A stretch of DNA of 43,327 nucleotides, from NCBI GenBank assembly GCA_902488525.1, contig CABTWP010000012.1:1-43327 (forward strand), written 5' to 3'. Of the stretch, positions 16,166 to 25,026 are shown piece after piece. Origin of the DNA: an uncultured Collinsella sp. Lineage in GTDB: Bacteria; Actinomycetota; Coriobacteriia; Coriobacteriales; Coriobacteriaceae. The position numbers and the translations under genes were made by a program. The notes below the pieces were generated by a model, which was given only the letters and a program-made list of their open reading frames with translations, was not told the DNA's origin and searched no databases. The number at the start of each line of letters is the position of its first letter. Position 1 is the first letter of the stretch.

Positions 16166-17152
16166 ATGGCGTTGAGCAAGGCATCATGCACCGGTCGCGG
16201 ATTGATTCCGGCAATTGGTGGACATGTGCACCGCATGTTCGATGAGGGTGAAGACGACCTGTTTTCGCTGAGCCTTGACGACGTGATGGATGATCGCCCG
16301 TGGACCGCCGACGAACTCATGGGCGGCGGGGCTCGCCCGTCAAACCCCAATCCCGCACTTGCGCCTAAGCCCGCATCTGCGCCGACTCCTGCGCAGTCGC
16401 CTGTTTCGGCGCCCGCGCCTACGCCCGCACCCACTTCGGCGCCCACGCCCGCTCCCCGCCCCGCAAACGACCCGTCCGAGACGGCGGCATTTCTCGCTGC
16501 GGCGACGCAGGGCAAATCGGCCGACAGCACCGTTGTGTACAGCGCCCAGCAGTTGCCCGTTCCTGCGGCACGCAAGCCTCCGGTCGCAAGGCTCGATGAG
16601 CCCGTTGCCCATCAAGTTGCCTACGATTCCTGGGCTGCAACCGATCTGGATGAGACCTCTGCCGGCATGCCGGCGCTCGATGTTCCAGTTAACCCGCTTT
16701 TTGCCGCCAACACGAGCGCCGCGGACTATGAGGGCGGTGCAGCATATTCCGATTATTCCGATGGCTATGCAGACAACGATCGCATCGAGACCGAGGATTA
16801 TGGCACCGCATCGAGCGATTATCTCAACGATCCGTACGCTGCCACGCCCGCACCGGAATATGACCCGGAGGCCGCGTCCGCGCCGGCGTATACCAAAAGC
16901 ACGGGCGAAGAGCGCTTCGCCGATTATTACGCCGAGGAAAAGGCGCTGCGTTTCTCGGAATTTCCGCAGGCAGTCAAGGTTGCCTTTATCGCCATTATCA
17001 TTGCCCTGCTCGGCGTCATTGCGTTTGAGGGATTCCAGCTGTTCCGCGGCCCCACCCAAGCGGAGTCGGAGACCCAGCAAAAAGAGGACGACAACCAGTA
17101 CCTGGACATCAACACCCTCAAGGGCGACCCCAACGACGGAGACGACGAATAA
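16166..17152 (+). CDS. Single-pass membrane protein with Pro/Ala-rich region, function unknown
   Basis: I do not recognise a family for this 328-residue protein. The N-terminal about 50 residues are polar (MALSKASCTGRGLIPAIGGH). A low-complexity Pro/Ala stretch follows (about 55-105, alternating AP dipeptides), then an acidic Asp/Tyr-rich segment. One hydrophobic helix (about 270-293, VAFIAIIIALLGVIAFEGF) is followed by a 35-residue acidic tail. There is no signal peptide, so the long N-terminal part is probably cytoplasmic. AAAGGATGG precedes the ATG at 16166; the longer frame from 16070 lacks a site. A terminator follows. Confidence 0.7.
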   Translation: MALSKASCTGRGLIPAIGGHVHRMFDEGEDDLFSLSLDDVMDDRPWTADELMGGGARPSNPNPALAPKPASAPTPAQSPVSAPAPTPAPTSAPTPAPRPANDPSETAAFLAAATQGKSADSTVVYSAQQLPVPAARKPPVARLDEPVAHQVAYDSWAATDLDETSAGMPALDVPVNPLFAANTSAADYEGGAAYSDYSDGYADNDRIETEDYGTASSDYLNDPYAATPAPEYDPEAASAPAYTKSTGEERFADYYAEEKALRFSEFPQAVKVAFIAIIIALLGVIAFEGFQLFRGPTQAESETQQKEDDNQYLDINTLKGDPNDGDDE

Positions 17153-17183
17153 CAAATGCCAAAAATTGAGGGTCGTAGACCAG

Positions 17184-17223
17184 ATCAACCCCGTGCGCTC
17201 ATTGCCGCACGGGGTTGATTTTT
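17184..17223 (+). terminator. Rho-independent terminator after the membrane protein gene
   Basis: A 13-bp perfect stem (ATCAACCCCGTGC / GCACGGGGTTGAT) with a 10-nt loop is followed by a run of T. It lies about 30 nt after the stop of the preceding gene on the plus strand. Confidence 0.9.
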
Positions 17224-17369
17224 GTCCGCGCGTGCTGATAGACTCCATCGTGCCCGCAAGCAGCGGGCGCGTTTTATCCAGAGTCGGGGTAGAGAGTTGG
17301 CTCCACGATCCCGACGCCAACCGGCCAAGAGGCACGGTGGCCCTGCCAACATCGATGAAAGGAGTCCGT

Positions 17370-17810
17370 ATGGACAATTTCTCTGTGCGCAGTGAGCGCA
17401 ACTTCCACAACCTAGCCGCCAAGCCAAAACGAATGCATCTTCTGGACAAGCCGAACGGCTATGCCTCGGCCATGGTCAAGAGCAGTCTCCCCCACCAGAT
17501 GCGCTTTACCGTGCAGGCGCTCGAGAAAGAGCTCTACACCGCCGGCGACCCGCACGTACTGCAGATCAAGCTGCTTGGAGACGACTCGCGCGAGCTGTCT
17601 AGCTGGAAGCTGTTTGCCGACGGCACGTGCGTCGCAAGCGGTTCGGGTGACTTTGCCCGCGAGTGCTTCTGCGAGGGAGCTGAGGTGTTTCTGGACCTGT
17701 GTCGCGACGCCGTCGAGACTGCCGAGCTGTGCCAGTGGAGCGAGAGGGAGTACGCGCTGTTGGGTGCCGCGCGCGGGATTGCGGGGGGTGTAGGAACAGA
17801 AGCCTCATGA
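17370..17810 (+). CDS. Hypothetical protein, 146 residues
   Basis: I do not recognise this protein. AAAGGAG lies 5 nt ahead of the ATG, and the frame stays open for 146 residues with normal composition. It starts MDNFSVRSERNFHNLAAKPK and has no signal peptide or membrane segment. The middle (about residues 40-105) alternates hydrophobic and charged residues as in a small mixed alpha/beta domain. The frame extends far upstream (to 16290) without stops, but that part overlaps the previous gene in another frame and is a shadow. Confidence 0.6.
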   Translation: MDNFSVRSERNFHNLAAKPKRMHLLDKPNGYASAMVKSSLPHQMRFTVQALEKELYTAGDPHVLQIKLLGDDSRELSSWKLFADGTCVASGSGDFARECFCEGAEVFLDLCRDAVETAELCQWSEREYALLGAARGIAGGVGTEAS

Positions 17811-18117
17811 CGGTGGCCTCAGCTGGAATGACGTATCGCTCGATAAATGATCTCAACAACGTAGCCGATGCGCCGCATTTCACCTCAAAGGCATTGAACG
17901 ATCAGGAGGCGTCCAGCATTTCTTTGATATCCCCAATTGATTGTTCCGAGAAAGTCTCTTCATGTCCTTATAATCGCCCTTACGAGAAACGTGGACGAGA
18001 CAGGCGTCCATATGCCGTCTCTAAACTAACGAGCCGTTCGCGGAAAGAACATCTGGCTAGCATGGGCCAAAGATATACTGGTATCGCTGCAACAATTATG
18101 GAAGATCGGCACCACCA
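17811..18117. other. 307-bp gap upstream of the surface protein gene
   Basis: No convincing gene is seen. A perfect TATAAT at 17969-17974 on the plus strand could be the -10 of the surface protein promoter, but no good -35 sits 16-18 bp upstream. On the minus strand a short open stretch encodes HEETFSEQSIGDIKEMLDAS followed by a stop. It looks like the C-terminal end of a protein but begins just after an in-frame stop, so it may be a gene remnant. Confidence 0.35.
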
Positions 18118-19932
18118 ATGACCTCCTTGAAATTCTCCAGGCGCTTCGCGCTTAGCCTGCTCGCCTCGCTGTCCGCCACCGTAGCGCTTGCTTTGCCCTC
18201 AACCGCCCTAGCCGCGTCGGACCCGAACCCGCCCAGCATCTCCAACGTGACGATATCCGCGACGACAGTCACGGCCGGCTCCACGCTGCATGTCGGCTAT
18301 AGCGTCGATGACCCTGACGGGGTACGGTCCGTCACGCCCATAGTCGAAGTCCTTGTCGAAAACGATACCGGAGACCATGGAATCAGTTCCCGTCTCGCCT
18401 TCTCGTCGACCGGCAACACGACCGCGGGCTTCGATATCTCCACCTCCCCGAGCGACCGGCCCTGCAGGTACCGGATCATCGGCCTCGGCGTGACCGATAG
18501 TCTTGGATGGGTTACCGATGTCTACGACACGACGTATGCCGAGGAGAAGGGGCTCGACTGTCCGACCTTCACCACCGACCCCCTCGAGTATGAGGTGACC
18601 GAGGGACCCGAGGACCAAAACCCGCCGACCGTGTCCTCCGTGTCGCTCTCGAGCAGGGAGGTCGCAACCGGTGCCGACCTCCACATCTCTTGGACCGTCT
18701 CCGATGCCGACGGCGTTCGCTCCGTTTCCCCCATACTGCAGCAGGGCTGGGAGAATTCGGACGACGGCTGCTCTGTTTCGTCAGCCTATTATCACGGAGG
18801 CTCGTCTATCGACGGGTTTGACCTCACATTCGACAGCAATAGGATCGGAAGGCACAGGCTGATCGGCCTTTCGGTCACCGATGGCCTAGGGTTCGAGACC
18901 GATGTGTACGAGAGTTCCTACGCCAGGGCCAACGGCATTTCGGGCGCGACTTTCTCGGTTGGCGACCCGAGCGAGCTGTGCTTCGAGGTGACCGGCAGCG
19001 CGATCGACCGGAACCCGCCCACGGTCTCGAACGTTTCCATCTCCGCGAAGAGGGTCCCCGTCGGCGGGATCCTCCGTATCTATTGCAATGTAGGCGACGC
19101 GGACGGCGTAAAGTCTGTCTCCCCGATCCTCGGCGACCCCGGCTATGTCGAGGACCCGAACTCTTTAAAGACCCGCAAAACGTTGAGCTGCAGCTACGAT
19201 GCGGCAAGGGGCTATATCGAAATCGAGTTCCCCACGTCGCTCTCGATGGGCTCGTTTGAAATCCAAGCCCTCGCGGTCCTCGACAAGACGGGCCACGAGA
19301 CCTTCGTCTACAGCTCCGCCTACGCCGAGCGTAACGGCAAGACCGGCGTTCAGACCTTTGATGTCGACGACGCGGGGGACGTCACCTTCGACGTGACCGC
19401 TCCGCTGTATGCCGCCACCAAGGGCGACGGGCAGGCGTATGCAAAGGACGGCGAGGCCGGTCTGACCTTCCGCTTCAGCGGTCCTCTCGATGAGTTCACG
19501 CGTCTCCTCGTGGACGGAACTGAGGTCTCCGCCGAGAACTACACCGCAACCAGGGGCAGCACGATTATCGAGCTCAGGCCGTCCTACCTGGACACGCTCG
19601 CCGGCGGCGGACACACCGTCACGGCCGTCTGGAAGGACGGGACGGCGACCGATGCGTCCTTCACCGTGGAGGGGAAGGCCCAAGGGGAGCAGGCGGGCGG
19701 AAAGACCGACGTAGATTCACCCGGCGACAACAAAAGTGATCCTGCCACTCCTGAAAAGGACGCCGACGAGGCGGCTACAAAAAAGTCGGGACGCACGACA
19801 GCCGATGAACCAAAGCTCGCTGCAACCGGCGACTCCACTTGGATGGCCAGCATCGCATTGGCCATGGCGGCCACGGCCTGCTTCACGGCAGCGAGAAGGC
19901 TTGAGCCCAAGCAGCATAGGCACGAACAGTAG
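18118..19932 (+). CDS. Sortase-anchored surface protein with three tandem repeat domains
   Basis: The 604-residue product has an N-terminal signal peptide (KFSRRFALSLLASLSATVAL, cleavage probably after ALA near residue 32). Three related domains of about 130 residues follow (about 35-160, 164-297, 300-433). Each starts with a NPPxxSxVxxS strand, contains DADGV(R/K)SVSPI or DPDGVRSVTPI, and ends with a VTDxLGxxTDVYxxxYA-type segment. A fourth beta-rich domain (about 435-530) resembles X2-like surface domains. After a polar linker come LAATG (567-571), a hydrophobic stretch and an RR/HRHEQ tail, the layout of an LAxTG sorting signal used by class E sortases. Its ligand is unknown. The Shine-Dalgarno sequence is weak. 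Confidence 0.75.
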   Translation: MTSLKFSRRFALSLLASLSATVALALPSTALAASDPNPPSISNVTISATTVTAGSTLHVGYSVDDPDGVRSVTPIVEVLVENDTGDHGISSRLAFSSTGNTTAGFDISTSPSDRPCRYRIIGLGVTDSLGWVTDVYDTTYAEEKGLDCPTFTTDPLEYEVTEGPEDQNPPTVSSVSLSSREVATGADLHISWTVSDADGVRSVSPILQQGWENSDDGCSVSSAYYHGGSSIDGFDLTFDSNRIGRHRLIGLSVTDGLGFETDVYESSYARANGISGATFSVGDPSELCFEVTGSAIDRNPPTVSNVSISAKRVPVGGILRIYCNVGDADGVKSVSPILGDPGYVEDPNSLKTRKTLSCSYDAARGYIEIEFPTSLSMGSFEIQALAVLDKTGHETFVYSSAYAERNGKTGVQTFDVDDAGDVTFDVTAPLYAATKGDGQAYAKDGEAGLTFRFSGPLDEFTRLLVDGTEVSAENYTATRGSTIIELRPSYLDTLAGGGHTVTAVWKDGTATDASFTVEGKAQGEQAGGKTDVDSPGDNKSDPATPEKDADEAATKKSGRTTADEPKLAATGDSTWMASIALAMAATACFTAARRLEPKQHRHEQ

Positions 19933-20114
19933 CTCAAAGCGAACTCAACTGGGAAGGGCAGATGGATAGCCGTCCTTCTCTTATAATCAACCCAATCCGC
20001 TGAAATGCAATCAGTTAACGAGTTTCGCCAGACGCTCGGCCTCTACCCCGCTCTAGCAAGCCACCAGGCGATGAGATAATGCCCACGACTATCAACGTAA
20101 GCAAGGAGCGCGCT
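19933..20114 (+). promoter_or_regulatory. Promoter region of the 411-residue protein gene
   Basis: This 182-bp gap contains TATAAT at 19982-19987 as part of TTCTCTTATAATC; no strong -35 is visible. AAGGAG ends 6 nt before the ATG at 20115 and decides that start over an upstream in-frame ATG at 20079. Confidence 0.4.
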
Positions 20115-21350
20115 ATGGCAGACAACGAGACCAAACCCTCGGCGAACGACGGCCGAGAGGAGCTCGTGGCAAAACAGCTCGCATCGACCAAAATCCACCT
20201 CGCGCTCACTCAGAAGCGGGTGGACGTCTCCGGCGCCATCAAGCTACCGCTCGAGCGAATTCCCCAACTCGGCGTGGCGTTCGCCTCGCTCCCCTCGATG
20301 TTTCGCACCGTCACCAACACGGTGAGCGTGCCCACGCTGCTCCAGGCGACTGACAAATATGGTAACCCGCTCGATCCGTCGAAACTCAACACGTTCAAGG
20401 ACGGCAGCGGTCTCACAGGGGGCTACCGCGACGCCGCCAAGGGCCTTGGGCAGGCGCGCTTCCACGTAGTCGAGGGCGACATCGCCACGAGCGTCACGCA
20501 GGTGCCTTACGATCCAACATCGCTATTCATGGCAGCCGCAATCGCGCAGATAAACCAAAAGCTCGACTCCATCCAGGAGTCCGTCGACGAAATGTTCGAG
20601 TACATGCGTCAGCGCGACAAGGCCAACATGCGTGGCAACCTCAAGACGCTCGCAGACATCCTCAACGGTTACGGCCTCAACTACGGCAACGCCACCTACA
20701 TGGCAAACGCCCATATGAAGGTGCTCGACATCAAGCAGTCGTCCGCGCAGGACATGGAACTCTTCCGCTCGCAGGCACAGGCGGATCTGAAAAAGAAAGG
20801 GTTCATCGAGGTGCGAGACGGCTTGGGCAGACGCCTCGACAAGGTGCTCGACTACCTCAAAGACTGCCAGCTCGCCACCTACATCCACGCGTTCTCGCTG
20901 TTCCTCGAACCCATGCTCGCCCAGAACTTCGAGCCCGCAAAGCTCGCGGACGCCACTGCGAAGATCGAGGCTGATTCGATCGCGTACCGCGAGCTCTACA
21001 CCGACTGCTACAACGCACTCGAAGCGGGGGCTGTCGACACCGTCGATGCGGCACTGCTGGGCGGTATCGCGTCCGCGGGCAAATTGCTCGGTCACGCCAT
21101 CGCAAAGACCCCCGTGGGCGACCATACACTCATCGACGAGGCGCTCGAAGGCGCAGGAGAGAGCATCGGAAAGTTCAACGACAAGCAATCCGAGAAACTC
21201 CTCGAAAAGCTCCATCAGGCAAAGACGCCCGACGTCACGCCGTTCAAGCAGAGCGTAAAGGAGATCGACACCCTCTACAACCGCCCCGCGCAGATCGCCG
21301 TGGACGCCGAGAACGTCTACATCTTGCCTGCCAAGCAGCAGGAAGAGTAA
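20115..21350 (+). CDS. Unknown 411-residue soluble, mainly helical protein
   Basis: I do not recognise the family. There is no signal peptide. Residues about 40-75 contain a proline-interrupted hydrophobic segment (LERIPQLGVAFASLPSMFRT). Residues about 140-290 are strongly helical and heptad-like (INQKLDSIQESVDEMFEYMR), suggesting a coiled coil. A glycine/alanine-rich amphipathic stretch follows (LLGGIASAGKLLGHAIAKT), which might touch a membrane. The last 80 residues are charged helix. It converges on an exonuclease gene 41 bp downstream. Such helical proteins occur in effector or defence contexts, but nothing here proves that. Confidence 0.6.
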   Translation: MADNETKPSANDGREELVAKQLASTKIHLALTQKRVDVSGAIKLPLERIPQLGVAFASLPSMFRTVTNTVSVPTLLQATDKYGNPLDPSKLNTFKDGSGLTGGYRDAAKGLGQARFHVVEGDIATSVTQVPYDPTSLFMAAAIAQINQKLDSIQESVDEMFEYMRQRDKANMRGNLKTLADILNGYGLNYGNATYMANAHMKVLDIKQSSAQDMELFRSQAQADLKKKGFIEVRDGLGRRLDKVLDYLKDCQLATYIHAFSLFLEPMLAQNFEPAKLADATAKIEADSIAYRELYTDCYNALEAGAVDTVDAALLGGIASAGKLLGHAIAKTPVGDHTLIDEALEGAGESIGKFNDKQSEKLLEKLHQAKTPDVTPFKQSVKEIDTLYNRPAQIAVDAENVYILPAKQQEE

Positions 21351-21391
21351 CGATACGCGACAGGCACGCGCCATGCAGACAGCTAACGCCC

Positions 21392-22126
21392 CTACCTTCC
21401 CTCCGCCTTCAGCTTCAGCAGCAGGTCGCCCAGCTCGGGGCACTTCTTGGAAAGGCGCGTCTGAGCTCGCTCGCCCATCCCCCACCGTTGGCGGATCTCC
21501 TGGGCGCGCGGGCTCACGCGGTAGTCCCCGTCCATCACCTGCTTGAGCAGCTTGGCGGTCACGCGCGCATCGGCAAGGGCGCTGTGGGCGTGGCCCGTCG
21601 ATTCGTCAAACTCGATGCCAAACCACGTTGCCGCATCGCCCAACGAGACACGCCCGTGGCTGCCCACGTCCATAATCGAGGTGTAAAACGCCTGCAGGTC
21701 GGCCCAGTCCGTAGGAAATGCGGCAAGGTCGATGTGCTTTGCCTGGCACTCGGTCAAAAGTTGTCGCCGGTCCGCCCCGCTCCAGCAAACCACCTGGGCG
21801 GAGTAGCGACCGATCCAATCGCTGAACCTTTTGATCACCATGTAGAGCGGATCGGCCATCGCGGTGTCCACGGCTGATATCCCCGTAAGCTCGCGGACGG
21901 GAAACGCAACGCCTTCGGTAAATTCCGTCTGCACAAACTGCGAGAACTCGCCCATAACGTTGCCGTGGTAATCGAGCTTGACGGCGCCGACCTCGATAAT
22001 CTCATTGCGCAGCCCACGGCGCTGGCGCTGCTTTGGCACCGGCGCAAACTCAAAATCCAGCACGATCTGGCGCGCAAAGTTCGTCGTATCGATAGCCGAG
22101 ATACACGGCGTCTTTTCAGCTGACAC
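21392..22126 (-). CDS. DEDDh 3'-5' exonuclease (DnaQ/ERI-like)
   Basis: The 244-residue protein has the exonuclease motifs: LDFEF with D24/E26, SGADRRQL with D119, and HAHSALADAR with H181/D186, the DEDDh pattern. The domain extends from about residue 18 to 200. The C-terminal tail resembles that of small-RNA or KapD-like exonucleases. I chose the GTG at 22126 because AGAAAGG lies 8 nt upstream; the ATG at 22240 adds 38 residues without a site. It probably trims RNA or DNA ends. The exact substrate is not visible. Confidence 0.85.
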   Translation of the reverse strand: MSAEKTPCISAIDTTNFARQIVLDFEFAPVPKQRQRRGLRNEIIEVGAVKLDYHGNVMGEFSQFVQTEFTEGVAFPVRELTGISAVDTAMADPLYMVIKRFSDWIGRYSAQVVCWSGADRRQLLTECQAKHIDLAAFPTDWADLQAFYTSIMDVGSHGRVSLGDAATWFGIEFDESTGHAHSALADARVTAKLLKQVMDGDYRVSPRAQEIRQRWGMGERAQTRLSKKCPELGDLLLKLKAEGR

Positions 22127-22690
22127 GGTTAGGGCCTTTCTCCGTTGCCTGCCGCTTGCTACATAGGCGGCTACATTGCCGTAAGGATAGGCGCCCGCGC
22201 GGACACAAAAGCGGGGTGCAACGCCATGCGCCGGTCGCACGCCATGCAGACCGCCCCAAGAGAGTCGCCCGCTCTATTCAAATGCATGAAAAAGATTTAG
22301 GCCCGGTGACTTGAATCAGCGGTCATCCCGGGCCCATCAGAGCTCGTAGAACTCTTGGTTGCTTTGGTCTCGCTCTTCACGGCGCTTATCGAACTTTCCG
22401 AGGCACTCAAGCAGCATTCGAAGCATAACAAGTCGCTGCCATTAAGGCACTGACCTCTTGACCAAGCAACGGCGCTGCCCAGCTATCACCCTTGGGCTGC
22501 CGTCAACTTTATTCTATCCGCGAGCATCTGGTTTACCAAATGGATTTTCGGTAAAGGAAGCACGGCACGCCCGCAAAACCACTACGCCCCAAGTGCCGCC
22601 ATGGGGATCACCGCCACGCCGTCGTCGCGTCTGTAGGTAATGCTCCCCTTTCCAACCACGACCGCCAAAAACGCCGGCGCGGCATTCTGA
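22127..22690. other. Long gap with no clear gene; small minus-strand open frame
   Basis: No full gene is seen. The only notable coding signal is a 29-codon frame on the minus strand at 22426-22337 (M L R M L L E C L G K F D K R R ending QSNQEFYEL). It looks protein-like and hydrophilic and might be a small protein or the end of a degraded gene. No strong ribosome binding site precedes it. The right end merges into the first palindromic repeat array. Confidence 0.35.
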
Positions 22691-22952
22691 GACGCGCTTT
22701 CCACTTGAAGCCATGTCGATTCTGGGACACAGTTTCCGCTTGAAGCCCATCCGGAAAGCACGTCCCATTCCGAGGCATGAGCCCGGGACGCAGTCTCCAC
22801 TTGAGCTCCTGACGGGAAAGCACGTCCCACTCTGAAGCTCGATTCCGGGATACAGCTTCCGCCAGAGACCTCAACCGGAAACGGTATCCCACTCTGGAGC
22901 CAGAATCCGGGACGCAGCTTCCGCTTGAGGGGCGATCCGGAAAGCACGTCCC
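22689..22952. repeat. Palindromic tandem repeat array 1 (61-62 bp period)
   Basis: Units contain GGAAAGCACGTCCC and its partial inverse GGGACGCAGTTTCC. The first block starts at 22753, 22815, 22877 and 22939, exactly 62 bp apart. The second starts at 22724, 22785, 22847 and 22909. The 18-nt and 15-16-nt stretches between blocks vary in sequence but keep their length. A degenerate half unit begins near 22689. The array lies downstream of the ATPase gene (stop at 22981). Confidence 0.85.
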
Positions 22953-22980
22953 ATTCCGAGCATCACATCAGAGCGCTTGG

Positions 22981-24372
22981 TTATCTCCGCTCACACATCT
23001 CGGCAAACGAAATCAGCTTGGCATCTCCCCTGCTCGCCGCAGCTTCCTGACATCTTTGCGTAAAGCCACGCTTCGAGAAGATCACGTAGCTTTTATGCTG
23101 CCGCCTAAAGAGCTCGCTTCGGTACACGAGCTTTTCCAGAACATCCTCGCCTACCGGTTCGTTACGCCATTTGCACTCCGCAAAGAGCGCCGCGCCCTCT
23201 CCGTCGTCGACAATCAAATCGATCTCTTCCTGCGTACGCGTCCGATTGTCCGTTCCCCACCAACGGCCCACCGTTGCCGGAATCACATCGAGCTCGCCCG
23301 CGCGCGCAAGTTCGTACACGTACTGCCGGCAGATAAGCTCAAAAACCGCGCCCATATAGTCGGACAGATGCGGCTCAATGCGCTTATACGCCATCGCGGC
23401 CATATCGTTTTGAATCAGCCCGATGTTCTGCGGAACAAACTTGTACCAGAACCTAAACATCTGATCGCTCAGCAGATACACGGCTCGCTTATTGCTCGTC
23501 TCGTTTAGGGGCAGCTCGCGCTCGACAATCCCAAGCGACGCCAGCTTATCCACATAGCTCTTTACGTTGCTCGCAGGGATTCCCGTAGAGCTCGCAATCT
23601 CCGAGTTCTTCGAGCGTCCCTGGGCAATTGCCTGTACGATCGCATCATATTGTTCGGGATTGCGGCACTCTTGCAACAGCAGGTTACTCGGCTCCTCAAA
23701 GAGATAGCCCGTAGGAGTAAGAAAAAGACGTTTGATGTTGTCCTTGAGCGATACGGCAGGATCGACTTTCTCGATATATGCAGGAATGCCGCCTGTCATG
23801 CCATAGCAAACTGCAGCGTCTTCGCGACTCATGCTCTGCCACAGGCCGAGGGTCGTCGTAAAATCGAGCGGCATGATCTTAAACTGGGCCGTACGCCTAC
23901 CGTATAGTGGGCTCTCGTAGCCCAATACCTGTTCCTCCATAAACGAAAGAGACGAGCCGCACAGGATAAGCATGAGCCTGGTCTCTTTGTACAGGTGATC
24001 AATCTTGTCTTGCAGCAACGAGCTGATTTCGGGATTCGATTGGGCGAGATAGGGATACTCGTCAATCACGACAACTAAACGTTCCGTGCGAGCCATGGTG
24101 GCCAATGCATCAAACGCCTCGTCAAAACTACGAAACGACACGCCAGCAACACCAACGGAGCCCGCAAGTATCGCCTGGCTAAAGCCATGCAGGTTTGCCT
24201 CTGCATTGGTACGACGAGCTTGAAAGTAAATAGCCTTCTTGCCTTGGATAAGCTCTGTGATAAGACGCGTTTTACCCACGCGACGGCGGCCGTAGATTAC
24301 GGGCATCTCAAAGGAGCCCGTGCCATACAGTCGATTGAGCTCGGACATTTCCGCCGTTCTTCCGATAAACAT
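22981..24372 (-). CDS. Archaeal-type AAA ATPase with C-terminal nuclease-like domain
   Basis: The 463-residue protein has an N-terminal ATPase domain with Walker A GRRRVGKT (28-35) and Walker B LVVVIDEYPYL (99-109). A winged-helix segment follows (about 245-310, ASSTGIPASNVKSYVDKL). The C-terminal DUF234-type domain shows EEIDLI (D385) and FAECKW (E399, K401), a PD-(D/E)XK pattern. AAGGAAGG precedes the ATG. Proteins of this kind are common in archaea and anaerobes and are of uncertain role; a DNA-linked or mobile-element function is often suggested. It is flanked on both sides by 62-bp repeat arrays and has a large palindrome in its promoter. Confidence 0.85.
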   Translation of the reverse strand: MFIGRTAEMSELNRLYGTGSFEMPVIYGRRRVGKTRLITELIQGKKAIYFQARRTNAEANLHGFSQAILAGSVGVAGVSFRSFDEAFDALATMARTERLVVVIDEYPYLAQSNPEISSLLQDKIDHLYKETRLMLILCGSSLSFMEEQVLGYESPLYGRRTAQFKIMPLDFTTTLGLWQSMSREDAAVCYGMTGGIPAYIEKVDPAVSLKDNIKRLFLTPTGYLFEEPSNLLLQECRNPEQYDAIVQAIAQGRSKNSEIASSTGIPASNVKSYVDKLASLGIVERELPLNETSNKRAVYLLSDQMFRFWYKFVPQNIGLIQNDMAAMAYKRIEPHLSDYMGAVFELICRQYVYELARAGELDVIPATVGRWWGTDNRTRTQEEIDLIVDDGEGAALFAECKWRNEPVGEDVLEKLVYRSELFRRQHKSYVIFSKRGFTQRCQEAAASRGDAKLISFAEMCERR

Positions 24373-24390
24373 AGGGCCATCCTTCCTTCA

Positions 24391-24440
24391 CGTTATAGCT
24401 AGCTATATTATACCGTCCTATAATATAGCTAGCTATAACG
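24391..24440. promoter_or_regulatory. Perfect 22-bp inverted repeat in the ATPase gene promoter
   Basis: Arms 24391-24412 and 24419-24440 are perfect reverse complements with a 6-bp spacer (CCGTCC). Each arm holds TAGCTAGCTA and ends in TATAAT at the centre side, so a -10-like box faces each way. The right edge of the ATPase gene lies 18 bp away. This is likely both promoter and operator, possibly for autoregulation. It differs sharply in AT content from its surroundings. Confidence 0.75.
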
Positions 24441-24498
24441 TAATTCGACAAGCGACGCACGCAAAAGGGGCGGTATACCACCGCACGTGGACCGTTCC

Positions 24499-24729
24499 GG
24501 AAAATGTATCCCGTTCTGGAGCCAAAAACTGGGCCGTAGTTTCCGCCAAGCATGTCATCCGGAAAGTGCGTCCCGCTCTGAGCGCTCATTCTGGGATGCA
24601 GTTTCCATTTGAGGCCCATCGGGAAAGCGCGTCCCACTCTGGGGCCGAAATCTGGGACACAGTTTCCGGTTGAGGGCTGTTCCGGAAAGCGCGTCCCATT
24701 CCGAGTGGCAATTCCGGGACACAGCTTCC
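24499..24729. repeat. Palindromic tandem repeat array 2 (61-62 bp period)
   Basis: Four units have GGAAA-type blocks starting at 24499, 24561, 24622 and 24684 and GGG-type blocks starting at 24531, 24593, 24654 and 24716. Periods are 62, 61 and 62 bp. Block pairs GGAAAGCGCGTCCC and GGGACACAGTTTCC can form stems. It lies between the divergent ATPase and AbiEi-like genes and is the same family as arrays 1 and 3. Confidence 0.87.
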
Positions 24730-25026
24730 GCAGATACAATGCAACGATCCACAGCCCTTATCACATGCCTTCAAATATGCGATCCAGAAACACAAAACAG
24801 CAGATAGATTGCTCTTTTTCGGAAAAGTAAACGTCCCTAAACTTACCAAGGCTTCATATCTAGCTACCGTTCACGGGTGCCGATTACCGCCCGCCGATTC
24901 GGCTTCAAAAAATGGCGTCAAAACCAGGCCATCTACCTGCATGGTTAGATTTTGGTCAGCTTTTGGTCAGCTGAGCGGCAAGTTCCAGCTGATACGTTTT
25001 TGCTACCCAAAAGGAGGCGGTAGCTC
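24730..25026 (+). promoter_or_regulatory. Leader region of the AbiEi-like gene with a direct repeat
   Basis: This 297-bp stretch has no gene. It contains a tandem direct repeat TTTTGGTCAGC (two copies at about 24951-24972), followed by two CAGCTGA motifs. AAAGGAGG lies just ahead of the ATG at 25027. The direct repeat might be a regulator site. No clear -10/-35 pair was identified. Confidence 0.4.

Noticed and set aside
16290..17369. Extension of the 146-residue protein to a 506-residue protein
   Set aside because: The upstream part overlaps the membrane protein gene in another frame, is rich in Arg and Pro and has no site; AAAGGAG supports the start at 17370.
22582..22947. Open frames through repeat array 1 with recurring SEWD, LSG and VPES peptide motifs, and similar frames in arrays 2 and 3
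   Set aside because: The 61-62 bp period is not a multiple of 3, so the reading frame shifts each unit; there is no ribosome binding site and all frames break. The peptides are a by-product of the repeats.
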